Origin: Paludisphaera rhizosphaerae
GTDB lineage: Bacteria; Planctomycetota; Planctomycetia; Isosphaerales; Isosphaeraceae
Assembly: GCF_011065895.1 (NCBI RefSeq)
Contig: NZ_JAALCR010000009.1
Coordinates: 124,001 to 188,000, forward strand
Direction of reading: 5' to 3'
Length of the DNA: 64,000 nt
A program made the translations under genes and the position numbers. The notes beneath the pieces are model-generated. The model did no database searches. It was not told where the DNA came from and was given only the letters and a program-made list of their open reading frames with translations. Positions 10,032 to 19,326 of this stretch are shown here, piece after piece; position 1 is the stretch's first letter, and each line of letters starts with the position of its first letter.

Positions 10032-10463
10032 TCAATCCTCCGAGGCGTGCTGTCAGGGGGTTCGCTCGACGATGGCGCGGCGGATTGGGGGCGGCCCTCG
10101 GCGGAAGGCCCAGCCCTATTTCGAAGGCGAGCCTCACCCGGGGTCGGGCGGGGCTCGGGTTTGTCGCCGCGATACCATCGAGGGGCGAAGCCCCTCTGGG
10201 TCGTCCCACCCCGCTGGCCGCACGAGCCGAACGGAGGTGCAGAGACGAACCCCACCCCGCATGGCCTGAGTCCGAATCCACCGAACTACCGAAGACCCCG
10301 GCCCGGATGCATCCTATCCGGATGTTGACAGTTCTGTCAAGCGTTCCGACAATGGAGAAGCGTCCCGGCCGAACGGTCAGGACGCGGCGTCGGAGGGCGT
10401 CGAGGCGGCCCGACCGCGCGGTCGCTTACGTCGCCCCACGGACCCAATCGTCCCGGAATCGCG
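10032..10463. other. Divergent intergenic region nusA / Fur-family gene
   Basis: 432 bases that must carry promoters for both nusA (minus) and the fur-like gene (plus). It contains a GAGGGGC-GAA-GCCCCTC hairpin at 10180-10196 and a perfect 7-2-7 palindrome at 10325-10340, described separately. No protein gene or tRNA was recognised. Confidence 0.5.
10325..10340. promoter_or_regulatory. Perfect palindrome, candidate Fur-family operator
   Basis: TTGACAG-TT-CTGTCAA is a perfect inverted repeat of two 7-base arms around a 2-base centre, 124 bases upstream of the Fur-family start at 10464. Fur and PerR boxes have 7-1-7 or similar geometry, and these regulators are commonly autoregulated, so it is a natural candidate operator. 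The half-site itself is not the classical Fur box. TTGACA could also be a -35 element. Assignment to this regulator is inference. Confidence 0.45.
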
Positions 10464-10949
10464 ATGACCTCGAACCGCCTCACCACTCAGGACCTGCGCG
10501 ACGCGCTGGAGGCCGCCGGACTGCGGCCGACGCCCCAGCGTCTGGCGGTCTACGACCAGCTTGCGGCGATGCCCAGTCATCCCACCGCCGAGCAGGTCTT
10601 TCAGGCGGTGCGCCCGCGCCTCCCCCGCATCAGTCTGGCCACCGTCTATAAGGCGCTTGAGGCTCTGGTGGCCGTGGGCGTGGTCGACCGCCTTGGCGCC
10701 GAGTCGGCCGCCGGCTCCGCCCGCTACGACGCACGCGGCGACCGCCACTACCACTTCCGCTGCATCCGCACGGGCGCAATCCACGACCTGCCCACCGAAT
10801 ACGACCCCCGCCTGATCGACCGCCTTGACCCCGCCCTCGCCGACGACCTGCGCAGCCGAGGCTTCCAGGTCACCGGATACCGCCTGGAGCTGCTGGGTTA
10901 CCGCCTCCCCGGCCGCGACGCCGAACCCCGAGGCGGCCCCGACGAATGA
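10464..10949 (+). CDS. Fur/PerR-family transcriptional regulator
   Basis: 161 residues. Winged-helix DNA-binding domain at residues 1-85 (LRPTPQRLAVYDQL, HPTAEQVF, ISLATVYKALEALVAVG) and a dimerisation domain with the metal-site motif HYHFRC. Family members are metal- or peroxide-sensing repressors. The second Cys of the usual CxxC after HFRC is replaced (CIRTG) and there is no C-terminal CxxC, so the structural zinc site of classical Fur/PerR looks absent. Its stop overlaps the tatD start (ATGA), indicating one operon. Whether it senses iron, manganese or peroxide cannot be told. Confidence 0.9.
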   Translation: MTSNRLTTQDLRDALEAAGLRPTPQRLAVYDQLAAMPSHPTAEQVFQAVRPRLPRISLATVYKALEALVAVGVVDRLGAESAAGSARYDARGDRHYHFRCIRTGAIHDLPTEYDPRLIDRLDPALADDLRSRGFQVTGYRLELLGYRLPGRDAEPRGGPDE

Positions 10950-11824
10950 GCCCCGACCCCATGTCGACGTCGAAGCAGACGAGCAAGCCCGGCCCGCCGC
11001 CCCCCCTGGAACCCCTGGTCGACACCCACGCCCACCTCGACGACGCCCGTCTTCGTACCGAGTTGGGGGAGATCCTGGGCCGGGCCCGACGAGCGGGAGT
11101 GGTTCAGGTCGTCGCGATCGGCACCACGGCGGCTGACTCCGCCGACGTCGTCGCCATCGCCGGCGAGCATCCCGGCGTCTTCGCCGCCGTCGGATTCCAG
11201 CCCAACAACGTCGTCGACGCCGTCGACGGCGACTGGGAGCGGATCGTCGGGCTGGCCTCCGCCCCCCGCGTCGTCGCGCTGGGCGAGACGGGCCTCGACC
11301 GCCACTGGGACCGCACGCCGTTCCCGCTCCAGCAGGAATGGTTCCAGCGCCACATCGACCTGGCCCGCGAGCGCGACCTGCCGCTGGTGATCCACTGCCG
11401 CGAGTGCGAGGCCGACGTCGCCGCCCAGTTGGCTGCGGCGGGAGGGCCGGTCCGCGGGGTGCTGCACTCGTTCACCGGCACCCCCGAACAGGCCGAGACC
11501 TTTCTGTCCCTGGGCCTGCACATCTCGTTCGCCGGCATGCTGACCTTCGCCAACAAGGGGCTGGAAGCCCTCCGCGAAGCCGCCGCCGCCGTCCCGCTCG
11601 ACCGCCTCCTGGTCGAAACCGACAGCCCCTACCTCGCCCCCCACCCTCTCCGAGGCCGGGGCAACGAGCCCGCCTTCGTCACCTGGACGGCGCGCAAGCT
11701 CGCCGAACTTCGCGGCATCCCCGAGCGCGACCTCGCCCTGGCCGTCACGGCCAATGCCCGCAGCCTCTTCCGCCTCCCCGAATCCGACGCCCTCGCGCCG
11801 ACGGCTGCGGGACGCACTCGGTGA
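10946..11824 (+). CDS. TatD-family metal-dependent hydrolase
   Basis: 292 residues. Metal-binding motifs of the TatD amidohydrolase family are in order: DTHAHLD near residues 26-32, a Glu in ALGETGLD, VIHCRE, LHSFTG and ETDSPYLAPHP near the C terminus. Members are 3'-5' DNA exonucleases or deoxyribonucleases linked to DNA quality control. About 22 extra Pro-rich residues precede the core. An internal ATG at residue 6 is possible, but the ATG at 10946 overlaps the preceding stop and is consistent with coupling. Convergent with the ankyrin gene. Confidence 0.92.
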   Translation: MSPDPMSTSKQTSKPGPPPPLEPLVDTHAHLDDARLRTELGEILGRARRAGVVQVVAIGTTAADSADVVAIAGEHPGVFAAVGFQPNNVVDAVDGDWERIVGLASAPRVVALGETGLDRHWDRTPFPLQQEWFQRHIDLARERDLPLVIHCRECEADVAAQLAAAGGPVRGVLHSFTGTPEQAETFLSLGLHISFAGMLTFANKGLEALREAAAAVPLDRLLVETDSPYLAPHPLRGRGNEPAFVTWTARKLAELRGIPERDLALAVTANARSLFRLPESDALAPTAAGRTR

Positions 11825-11957
11825 TTTCACGCGCTACCCAGCCGGCCGGCTTCCTGGGTGGAGAATCCAGCCTCAGGCTCTGAGGTTGGCGTGTCGGATA
11901 TCTCGCGGTTATCGCCGGTTCGAGACCCGTCGAGTTCCGGACGCCAGGCCGCGCCTT

Positions 11958-13475
11958 CTATCGATAAGGATCGGAAGTATCGGTCTGGGTCGATCGTCGA
12001 GGCGATGAGGATGCCGAGCCCAGCACCCCTCGAAGGGCTTCGATCGTTTCGGGCGACGGCTTGAAATTGCCTGGCCGATTGCCTTCAGCGATGGAGAGCG
12101 GCGTCCATCCGTACTTATCCACGCGATTCCACACGTCGACCTTCGCACCCTTCTCGGCGAGGAGTTCGACGACTCTCGGAAGGTTCTTATAGGCTGCGCC
12201 GTGCATCGCGGTCTCGCCGTTGTCGTCGACTGCGTTGATGTCGTTTCCGAGTTCGAGCGTGAGTTTGACGGCTTCCAGGGCCTCCTCCTCGGTGCCCGCG
12301 TACTCGCTCGGCGCCAGGCAGCCGAGGCCGGCGGCGGCCATTAAAGGCGTGCTCTGCGCGGCGTTGGCGAGCTTGGGGTCCGCGCCGTGCTTGAGGAGGG
12401 CCCGCATCAGCGGCACGTCGGCCGTCATTGAAGCGAGGAGGAACGGTGTGGCCCCCGCCCGGCTGAGGACGCCGCGCCCGGAAGGGCCGCGCCGCAGGCG
12501 GGCGTTCACGTCAGCACCGTGACTCGCGAGTTCGTCGACGAACTGGAGGCTTGTCAGGTTCCCCGACCCGGCGGGTGCGGGGTCGCCGTCCGCTTCGTCT
12601 CCCCGGTTCGGCTTACGGACCCACGTCAGCGTGTGGAGGGGCGTGTAGCCGGAGCGCTGGTCGTTCGGATCGGCGCCCGCCTTCAGTAGGACGACCGCGA
12701 GTTCGAAGTGACCGTTTTCGACGGCAAGGATCAGCGGTGCGGTCCCCACGGCGGGGCTGCGGCCCCCGGCCCCCTTCGGCTTCATGGCCTCGTTGACGTC
12801 GGCGCCGGCGTCGAGCAGCATCCGGACGACGGACGTCCGGCCCTCGCGCACCGCGAAGGCCAGGGGCGTGAAGCCGGAGGCCAGAGGCGTCCGGAAGTCG
12901 GCCCTCGCGTCGAGAAGCGCGCCGACCACGTCGGCGTGGCCCTCGGCCGCGGCCCACATGAGGGCTGTCTGCCCGCGCCGTTCTTTCGCATCGACGTCGG
13001 CCCCGCGCGCGATCAGAGCCTTCACCGCCTGGACCTTCCCGGTCCTCGCGGCGATCATCAGCGCCGTCTCGCCGCCCTGGAGCGTGGTGTTCGGGTCGGC
13101 CCCGGCCCCGAGCAGGAGCTCGACCATGGCCGCATCGCCGCTCTCGCAGGCGAGCGGCAGCGGTTTGACGCCGAAACGATTGGCGGCCCCAGCGTCCGCC
13201 CCGGCTCGGATCAGCAAGGTTGCTGTTTCGAGGTCGTCAAGGTAGGCCGCCCAGTGCAGGGCCGTCATGCCGTCGGGCTGAGCCTGACCCACGTCCTCGC
13301 CGCGATCGAGGAGCCTTCGGACCGCAGCCCGGTCCCCTCTCTCGGCGGCGTCGGCCAGGGCCGATCCGGCCTCGGCGGCCGACGAATCGGTCGACAAGAG
13401 GACCATGGCCAAGACCGTGACGATCGACCTCATGACGCTCGACCCCATCGCGGACTTCCTTGGCAATCGGTTCAT
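11958..13475 (-). CDS. Secreted ankyrin-repeat protein
   Basis: Up to 505 residues. After an N-terminal signal peptide (SIVTVLAMVLLSTDSSAAEA) come about ten ankyrin repeats, e.g. DGMTALHWAA, GETALMIAA, GQTALMWAAAEGH and SGYTPLHTL, giving a protein-interaction solenoid. ATG 13475 follows the DUF1552 stop by 9 bases; internal ATGs at 13448 (AAGGA-like site upstream) and 13433 are also compatible with the leader. It is the last gene of a DUF1592-DUF1552-ankyrin operon. Ankyrin proteins often accompany these planctomycete cytochrome-containing gene sets, but their role there is not known. The tail is Ser/Arg/Thr-rich. Confidence 0.88.
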   Translation of the reverse strand: MNRLPRKSAMGSSVMRSIVTVLAMVLLSTDSSAAEAGSALADAAERGDRAAVRRLLDRGEDVGQAQPDGMTALHWAAYLDDLETATLLIRAGADAGAANRFGVKPLPLACESGDAAMVELLLGAGADPNTTLQGGETALMIAARTGKVQAVKALIARGADVDAKERRGQTALMWAAAEGHADVVGALLDARADFRTPLASGFTPLAFAVREGRTSVVRMLLDAGADVNEAMKPKGAGGRSPAVGTAPLILAVENGHFELAVVLLKAGADPNDQRSGYTPLHTLTWVRKPNRGDEADGDPAPAGSGNLTSLQFVDELASHGADVNARLRRGPSGRGVLSRAGATPFLLASMTADVPLMRALLKHGADPKLANAAQSTPLMAAAGLGCLAPSEYAGTEEEALEAVKLTLELGNDINAVDDNGETAMHGAAYKNLPRVVELLAEKGAKVDVWNRVDKYGWTPLSIAEGNRPGNFKPSPETIEALRGVLGSASSSPRRSTQTDTSDPYR

Positions 13476-13484
13476 TTCACGTCG

Positions 13485-14834
13485 TCAGACGGCCAGGGGC
13501 TCGAACAACTCGTCGACCTTGCCCTTGCTGTCGGCGAACGAGTCGAGCCGCACGCCGACCCTGTCGAGCAGCGTTAGGTGGAGGTTGGCCAACGGCGTGG
13601 GTTCGGCGAATCGGATGTGACGCCCGCCCCGCATTCCTCCCGCCGCGCCGCCGGCCACGAGGATCGGGAGGTTTGTGTGGTCGTGGAGGTTGGGATTGCC
13701 CATGCCGCTGCCGTAGAGGTAGAGGCTGTGGTCCAGGAGCGAGCCTTCGCCCTCTCGGGTCGCCGCCAATTTCGCCAGGAATTCGGCGAAGAGCGAGACG
13801 TGGAACTGGTTGATCTTGGCCATCTTGGCGATCTTCGCCGGATCGTTGCCGTGGTGTGTGAGCGGGTGGTGCGAGTCGGGGACGCCGATCTCCGGGTACG
13901 TTCGACCGCTCGTCTCTCGGGCGAGCTGAAACGTGATGACGCGGGTGACGTCCCCCTGGAGAGCCAGCACCTGGAGGTCGAACATCAGGCGGGCGTGGTC
14001 GGCGTACGATGCGGGGACGCCCGCGGGCCGGTCGAGGTCGGGCAAGACGTGGTCCTTGGCGTCCGCCTCGGCCTTCTGGATGCGACGCTCCACCTCGCGG
14101 ACGGTCTCCAGGTACTGGCCGACCCGGGCGCGGTCGGCGGGGCCGAGCTGGGTTCGCAGCCGAGCCATCTCGTCCGTGACCGCGTCGAGGAGGCTGGCCC
14201 GCTTCTTCAGGGCGGCGCGGCGATCGTCTGGGGTGCCGCCCTCGCCGAAGAGGCGTTCGAAGACGATGCGAGGGTGGGCTTCCGACGGCAGGGGCGTCGT
14301 GGGTGACGACCAGGAAAGGTTGTTCTGATAGACGCAGGCGTAGCCATTGTCGCACTGGCCGACGGTCGAGAGCAGGTCCATCGACATTTCCAGCGAAGGG
14401 AGCTGGGTGTCCCAACCGATCGACTTCGCGGCGATCTGGTCGACGGTGGTGCCGAGGTGGTAGTCGGTGCTCTCCGTCAGCTTCGCCCGGGCCGCGCTCA
14501 GGAAGGAGCAATTCGACGTGGCGTGCGTGCCGGGGTACGCGTTCCGCAGCTCCAGGCCCGTGATGGCCGTGACATGCTTCTTGACTGGCGCGAGCGGAGA
14601 AAGGATCGGCGAGAGTTCGTCGAGGGAGTCGGCGCCGGGGGGCGTCCACCGTGTGATGTCGCACCCCATGGGCATGTAGACGAACCCCAGACGGCGCAGG
14701 CGGGCCGGCGCCGCGACGGTCGCGGCGCTGGCCGTCATGGCCGGGACCATCGCGTCCAGGAGGGGGAGTGCCAGCGTCGTCCCCAGGCCGCGGAGGAACG
14801 TCCGGCGCGGCAGGGCCTTCTTCGTGACGATCAT
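13485..14834 (-). CDS. DUF1552 domain-containing Tat-exported protein
   Basis: 449 residues, fitting the full DUF1552 length. The N terminus has a Tat leader (RRTFLRGLG followed by a hydrophobic Ala/Leu-rich stretch), so export in folded form is expected. The body matches planctomycete/myxobacterial DUF1552 proteins: GFVYMPMGCD near residue 50, ELRNAYPGTHATSNCSFL, and YGSGMGNPNLHDHTNLP near the C terminus. The biochemical role is unknown; the family nearly always lies next to DUF1587/1592/1588/1585 proteins, as here. The start ATG overlaps the upstream stop by 4 bases (ATGA), so the two are translationally coupled. Confidence 0.92.
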   Translation of the reverse strand: MIVTKKALPRRTFLRGLGTTLALPLLDAMVPAMTASAATVAAPARLRRLGFVYMPMGCDITRWTPPGADSLDELSPILSPLAPVKKHVTAITGLELRNAYPGTHATSNCSFLSAARAKLTESTDYHLGTTVDQIAAKSIGWDTQLPSLEMSMDLLSTVGQCDNGYACVYQNNLSWSSPTTPLPSEAHPRIVFERLFGEGGTPDDRRAALKKRASLLDAVTDEMARLRTQLGPADRARVGQYLETVREVERRIQKAEADAKDHVLPDLDRPAGVPASYADHARLMFDLQVLALQGDVTRVITFQLARETSGRTYPEIGVPDSHHPLTHHGNDPAKIAKMAKINQFHVSLFAEFLAKLAATREGEGSLLDHSLYLYGSGMGNPNLHDHTNLPILVAGGAAGGMRGGRHIRFAEPTPLANLHLTLLDRVGVRLDSFADSKGKVDELFEPLAV

Positions 14835-17200
14835 TCGGCTCTCCTCATCTGGAACGGCGTGCTGGCGGCGACCGCCTCGACGATCGACGAGAAACGATAG
14901 TCTCGCCCGCGGGCTTCGCGGACGATTTTGCGGACGGCCGGCGCGTCGGACGGATCGACTCCCCGACCCAGTGCGAACGTCAAAAGCTTCTCGGTCAGAG
15001 TCCCGACGAACAGCTCGGGACGCTTGCGAAGAGCCTGCTCAAGCCCCTCCACTCCCTCGAAACGGCTCCCGTCCGGCAAGCCGCCCGTCGCATCGACGGG
15101 CCTCCCCTCCTCCATCGTCCGCCAGCGGCCGACCGCGTCGAAATTCTCAAGGGCGAAGCCGACGGGGTCCATCCGGTCGTGGCAACTGGCGCAGGCCGTA
15201 TTGGCGCGATGCTCGGCGAGGCGTTCTCGGACCGAGAGCGAGGACGAGATCGAGTTCTCCTTCAGCGCCGGTACGTCCGCCGGCGGGGGCGGCGGGGGCG
15301 TCCCGAGCAGGTTCTCCAGGACCCACTTGCCGCGAATCACGGGGGACGTGCGGGTCGCGTAAGACGTGGCCATCAGGACGCTCCCCTGCCGGAGCAAGCC
15401 GCCTCGGACGTGGTTTTCGCCGAGGTCGACGCGACGAAATCGACTCCCCTGGACGTGGGGAATGCCGTAGTGCCTGGCCAGCCGCTCGTTCAGGTAGGCG
15501 TGATCCGAGGCGATCAGGTCGATCACGCTACGGTCCTCCCTCACGATTTCCTCAAAGAGCAGCTCGGTCTCGCGACGAAACGCCTGCCGCAAGTTGTCGT
15601 CGAAGTCGGGGAAAAGGCGCAGGTCAGGGGTGATCGAGTCGAGGTTGCGCAGGTGCAGCCACTGGCCGGCGAAGTTCGTCGTCAGGCTCCGCGATCGCGG
15701 GTCGGCCAGCATGCGGCGGACCTGGGCGCGGAGCACCTCGGGACGGCCCAACTCGCCCCGTTCGGCGAGGTCGAGCAATTCGTCGTCCGGTATGCTGCTC
15801 CAGAGGAAGAACGAGAGCCGGGAGGCGAGCGGCACGTCGGGGAGGCGAGCCGTCGAACCCGCCGGGGCGCCGGGCGGACTGGTCTCGATGCGGAAGAAGA
15901 ACTGGGGGTTGACCAGCACGGCGCTCAGCGCGGCCTCGATCCCGGTTTCGAAGTCGCCCGACTCGCGGGCCTCGCGGTAGAGTTCCAGGGGTTTGCGGAG
16001 GTCGGCGTCGGCGACGGGTCGCCGATAGGCCCTTCGCGTCAGCGTGGCGAGGATCTCCCGGGCGCACGTCTCCTCATCCTCGGGCCCGCTCGGACGGCGG
16101 ACGAAGATGAGGCGTCGGCTGGGCGTCTCCCCTCGATCCGAGGCGCCGAGCGGGCCGATGATCGAGATCTGGTAGAGCGCCGGCGTCAGGCGGGGATGCC
16201 GGTGCATGTTGTAATGGGCCTGATACGGTTGGCGCTTCGTCTCCATCAGCGACGACGCCTGCTTCACGAACGCCGTCCCCACACGGTGCGTTCCGGCCGA
16301 GATGTGGATGCGCGCCTTGAGGTGGGCGTCGGCCGTCTGGTGGTCTGCGTCGGACTTCGGCGGATCCACCGTGAACCTTGCCTTCGATTCACGATCGATC
16401 ATCAGCTCCAATTCTTGCGGCTCGCGCAGGCCCTCGACGTGCTCGTTGCGGTCTCTCGCCAGGCGGAGCTGCACTTCGTATTCGCCGTCTCGCGGGAAGA
16501 CGTGGGTGATCAGCGCCCCGCCTCGAGTGCCGAGCGGCAGCCCCTCGACGTGCTCCTCCTGGGTGACGTCGGCCCGGATTCGGATTGTCTCGCCGTCGGC
16601 CGAGCCGCCAGGGCTCCCCACGGCCAGCCGGCTGATCTTCTGCGCCGCCGTGAGGTAGCGATCGAGGAGCGTCGGCGACAGGTCGCCGACCGTGATGTTG
16701 TCGAATCCTCGGCTGGATTCGTCGGGCGGCAGCAGGGCCGAGGCGTCGATTTCAAGCCCCAGCAAGTCGCGAATGGCGTTCTGGTATTCGGTCCGTGTAA
16801 GGCGGCGGAACGTTTCGGCTTTTCCCGGGTTCGGGTGCTCCTCAGCAGCGCGATCGAGGCCGCCGACGAGGGCCGAGAGGACCGAATCGTATTCGCTCTC
16901 GGACGGTCGAGGGCGTTTCCCCGGCGGCATCTCACGCGCGGCCAGTCTGCGAACCACTTTTTCCCAGGCGTCGGAATTCCGCGCTACCTCGCCGGAGTCC
17001 AACTCATCGAGGTTGAAGTCCGCCGTCCTGAGCCCGGCGTTATGGCAATCGATGCAATAACGCTCGAGGAACCGATCGGCGACCTCGTGCGGGGTCGAAG
17101 GAGGCTCGACCGCGCGTCGTTCCTGGCCCGACCCCGTGGACGCGACGACGATCAAGAGGATCGACGCGAGACAGCCGACCCATGTCCTCCGACGTCTCAT
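14831..17200 (-). CDS. Planctomycete cytochrome protein with DUF1587/1595/1592/1588/1585
   Basis: About 789 residues from ATG 17200, which gives a clean signal peptide (RRRRTWVGCLASILLIVV) and has GGAG 9 bases upstream; ATG 17215 adds five residues and an upstream extension is unlikely. A c-type haem motif CIDCH lies soon after the leader (PSCyt1-type), followed by DUF1587 (LTRTEYQNAIRDLLGL), DUF1595, DUF1592 (RLSFFLWSSIPDDELL), DUF1588 (RGGLLRQGSVLMATSYATRT) and DUF1585 at the end; a second CASCH motif lies in the DUF1588/1585 zone. The electron-transfer partner and substrate are unknown. First gene of the operon. Confidence 0.92.
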   Translation of the reverse strand: MRRRRTWVGCLASILLIVVASTGSGQERRAVEPPSTPHEVADRFLERYCIDCHNAGLRTADFNLDELDSGEVARNSDAWEKVVRRLAAREMPPGKRPRPSESEYDSVLSALVGGLDRAAEEHPNPGKAETFRRLTRTEYQNAIRDLLGLEIDASALLPPDESSRGFDNITVGDLSPTLLDRYLTAAQKISRLAVGSPGGSADGETIRIRADVTQEEHVEGLPLGTRGGALITHVFPRDGEYEVQLRLARDRNEHVEGLREPQELELMIDRESKARFTVDPPKSDADHQTADAHLKARIHISAGTHRVGTAFVKQASSLMETKRQPYQAHYNMHRHPRLTPALYQISIIGPLGASDRGETPSRRLIFVRRPSGPEDEETCAREILATLTRRAYRRPVADADLRKPLELYREARESGDFETGIEAALSAVLVNPQFFFRIETSPPGAPAGSTARLPDVPLASRLSFFLWSSIPDDELLDLAERGELGRPEVLRAQVRRMLADPRSRSLTTNFAGQWLHLRNLDSITPDLRLFPDFDDNLRQAFRRETELLFEEIVREDRSVIDLIASDHAYLNERLARHYGIPHVQGSRFRRVDLGENHVRGGLLRQGSVLMATSYATRTSPVIRGKWVLENLLGTPPPPPPADVPALKENSISSSLSVRERLAEHRANTACASCHDRMDPVGFALENFDAVGRWRTMEEGRPVDATGGLPDGSRFEGVEGLEQALRKRPELFVGTLTEKLLTFALGRGVDPSDAPAVRKIVREARGRDYRFSSIVEAVAASTPFQMRRAE

Positions 17201-17703
17201 GAGGCCCGGCTCCATCAGAGAAGAACGTGGACGGCGTGTGGGAGATGCGTGAGGCGACTCCGAGACTCGTGGCTCCCCTGGCAGCCTATGGGTGCCCGCT
17301 CGCTCAGGAATCGCGACTCGCCCTTCGTCTCGCGGTTCCATCATAAATCGGCATGCGGCTTATGGGAAACATCCCTCGGAAGAAATACCCCCCTTGGCAG
17401 CTCACGAGAGGCCCTGCCCCTCTCGCCCCGGATCGAGCGCCCTCCAGGCGGACAGGGATTGCAAGCACTGGCGTCCAACCGCAAGCGCGACCCTGGAGAT
17501 GGCGAGCGGGCTGATGTGCTGGACGAACCGGTGGGCCAAATGGGCCGGTTTCCGCGTGTGGGCCCAGCAGATGTCTGTATCCAGAGGAAGTTCATGGAGG
17601 ACCAGGGTCGGTAGGCTGCTCCCTCTGTCGAGACGCCGTAAGATGGGTGCTTCTCGATGACGTTCCCGCGCTCGGCCCAGACGCTCACCGGAGTCTTCCT
17701 CTG
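17201..17703. other. Divergent intergenic region, cytochrome operon / sulfatase
   Basis: About 500 bases between two divergently transcribed genes, expected to hold both promoters. Open frames are present, but none has a ribosome binding site with a recognisable product. A GGAG site at about 17690 serves the sulfatase start. No repeat, tRNA or terminator was recognised. Confidence 0.4.
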
Positions 17704-19191
17704 ATGCGAAGAAGCTGGCCTCTCCTCGTCCTGATGTGCCTGACGTCCGCTCCGCTGTTCGCCGAGGAGCGGCGGCCGAACGTCCTCTTCCTCATCGCCG
17801 ACGACCTCAACAATTTGCTCGGCGCTTACGGCGACCCGCTCGCGAAGACGCCGAACCTGGACAAGCTCGCGGCGCGGGGCGTGCGGTTCGACCGCGCGTA
17901 TTGTGCGTTTCCTCTTTGCGGTCCGAGCCGAAACGCCTTCCTCACCGGGCTGTATCCCAACAGCACGGGCATTCTGGCCAACGGACAGCTCTTCCGGCAG
18001 ACGATCCCCTCGCACCGGAGCCTGCCCCAGGCGTTCCGCAATTCCGGCTACTTCGCCGCGCGGATCGGCAAGCTCTATCACTACAACGTGCCCAACTCGA
18101 TCGGCACGAACGGCCATGACGACCCTGGGAGTTGGGAGTTGGAGGCGAACCCGGCGGGGGTCGACCGGCTGGAGGAGGAGCCGCGGATCACGACCCTGAC
18201 TCCCGGCCAGTTCGGGGCGACGCTCAGCTGGTACGCCTCGCCGAAGGGGGACCGCGACCACACCGACGGCCTGATGGCCGACGACGCCGAATGGGTCCTT
18301 GAACGGTGCGCCCGGCGGAAGGATCGTCCGTTCTTCCTCGCCGTGGGTTTCTTCCGTCCGCATACGCCTTACGTCGCGCCGAAGCCGTACTTCGACCTCC
18401 ACCCCGAGTCGGAGATGCCCGTCGTCCAGGGCGTGAAGGAGGACCGTGCCGACATCCCCGCCCCCGCCCTGGCCAGCGGCAAGGCGGAGCAGGACCGGAT
18501 GGACGACGCGAAGCGCCGCGAGGCTCGGCAAGGCTACAACGCCGCCATCAGTTTCATGGACGCCCAGGTTGGTCGCGTGATCGACGCGCTGGATCGACTC
18601 GGGCTCGCCGACGAGACGATCATCGTATTCACCAGCGACCACGGCTATCACATGGGCGAGCACGGTCTCTGGCAGAAGATGAGCCTCTTCGAGGAGAGCG
18701 CCCGCGTGCCGCTCCTGATCGCCGCGCCGGGCCTTGCGACCAAGGGACGCGTTGCGAAGACTCCCGTCTCCCTCATCGACCTCTATCCGACCCTCGCGGA
18801 ACTGAGCCGGGTCGAGCGGCCCGCAAACCTCCAGGGTCAGAGCCTTGTGCCGATCCTCAAGGACCCCGAAGCCGTCGGACGAGGCTGGGCGCTCACCCAG
18901 GTCGTCCGCGGGGGCGCTCAGGCGGCGGCCAACCGTTTCTTCGGCTATAGCCTCCGGACGCCTCGCTGGCGCTATACCGAATGGGACGAGGGGCGCAAGG
19001 GCCGCGAACTGTACGACCACGACGCGGATCCGCGTGAGCTGACGAACCTCGCCGAGAAGCCGGAGCACGCGAGCACGGTCGACACGCTCTCGCAGCAACT
19101 CCATGCCGCCGTGAAGACGACGTTCCCCCCGTCCGGCCAGACGCCCGAAATCCGCCCAGGGATGTGGCCGCCGAACCTGACGAATCCCTGA
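17704..19191 (+). CDS. Secreted iduronate-2-sulfatase-like sulfatase
   Basis: 495 residues from ATG 17704, chosen because a GGAG site lies 10 bases upstream and a signal peptide ([16 protein letters not shown]) starts there; the longer frame from 17647 has no leader. N-terminal metal site [12 protein letters not shown], then the sulfatase signature [11 protein letters not shown] whose Cys is converted to formylglycine, and the C-terminal [14 protein letters not shown] metal site. It hydrolyses sulfate esters, probably of sulfated polysaccharide, in the periplasm or outside. It needs a formylglycine-generating enzyme, not in this window. A close relative of the partial sulfatase at 1-617. Confidence 0.95.
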   Translation: MRRSWPLLVLMCLTSAPLFAEERRPNVLFLIADDLNNLLGAYGDPLAKTPNLDKLAARGVRFDRAYCAFPLCGPSRNAFLTGLYPNSTGILANGQLFRQTIPSHRSLPQAFRNSGYFAARIGKLYHYNVPNSIGTNGHDDPGSWELEANPAGVDRLEEEPRITTLTPGQFGATLSWYASPKGDRDHTDGLMADDAEWVLERCARRKDRPFFLAVGFFRPHTPYVAPKPYFDLHPESEMPVVQGVKEDRADIPAPALASGKAEQDRMDDAKRREARQGYNAAISFMDAQVGRVIDALDRLGLADETIIVFTSDHGYHMGEHGLWQKMSLFEESARVPLLIAAPGLATKGRVAKTPVSLIDLYPTLAELSRVERPANLQGQSLVPILKDPEAVGRGWALTQVVRGGAQAAANRFFGYSLRTPRWRYTEWDEGRKGRELYDHDADPRELTNLAEKPEHASTVDTLSQQLHAAVKTTFPPSGQTPEIRPGMWPPNLTNP

Positions 19192-19326
19192 TCGCTCGCG
19201 CGTTCGGAAGGTTGGTTTCGTCTGGCTCGACAAGGTGGGGTTTCCCACGTCTGAATGACTTTGCGAACATGGGTGTGAGGAATGGCGGGCGGCGCCTACG
19301 CTGCCAGGCTCAGGAGATGTTCTGAT

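Noticed and set aside
8790-10328. Plus-strand open frame opposite nusA
   Set aside because: NusA has complete S1 and KH motifs on the minus strand; the antisense frame has none.
11905-11950. tRNA-like T-loop sequence GGTTCGAGACC
   Set aside because: No matching acceptor or anticodon arms could be drawn around it.
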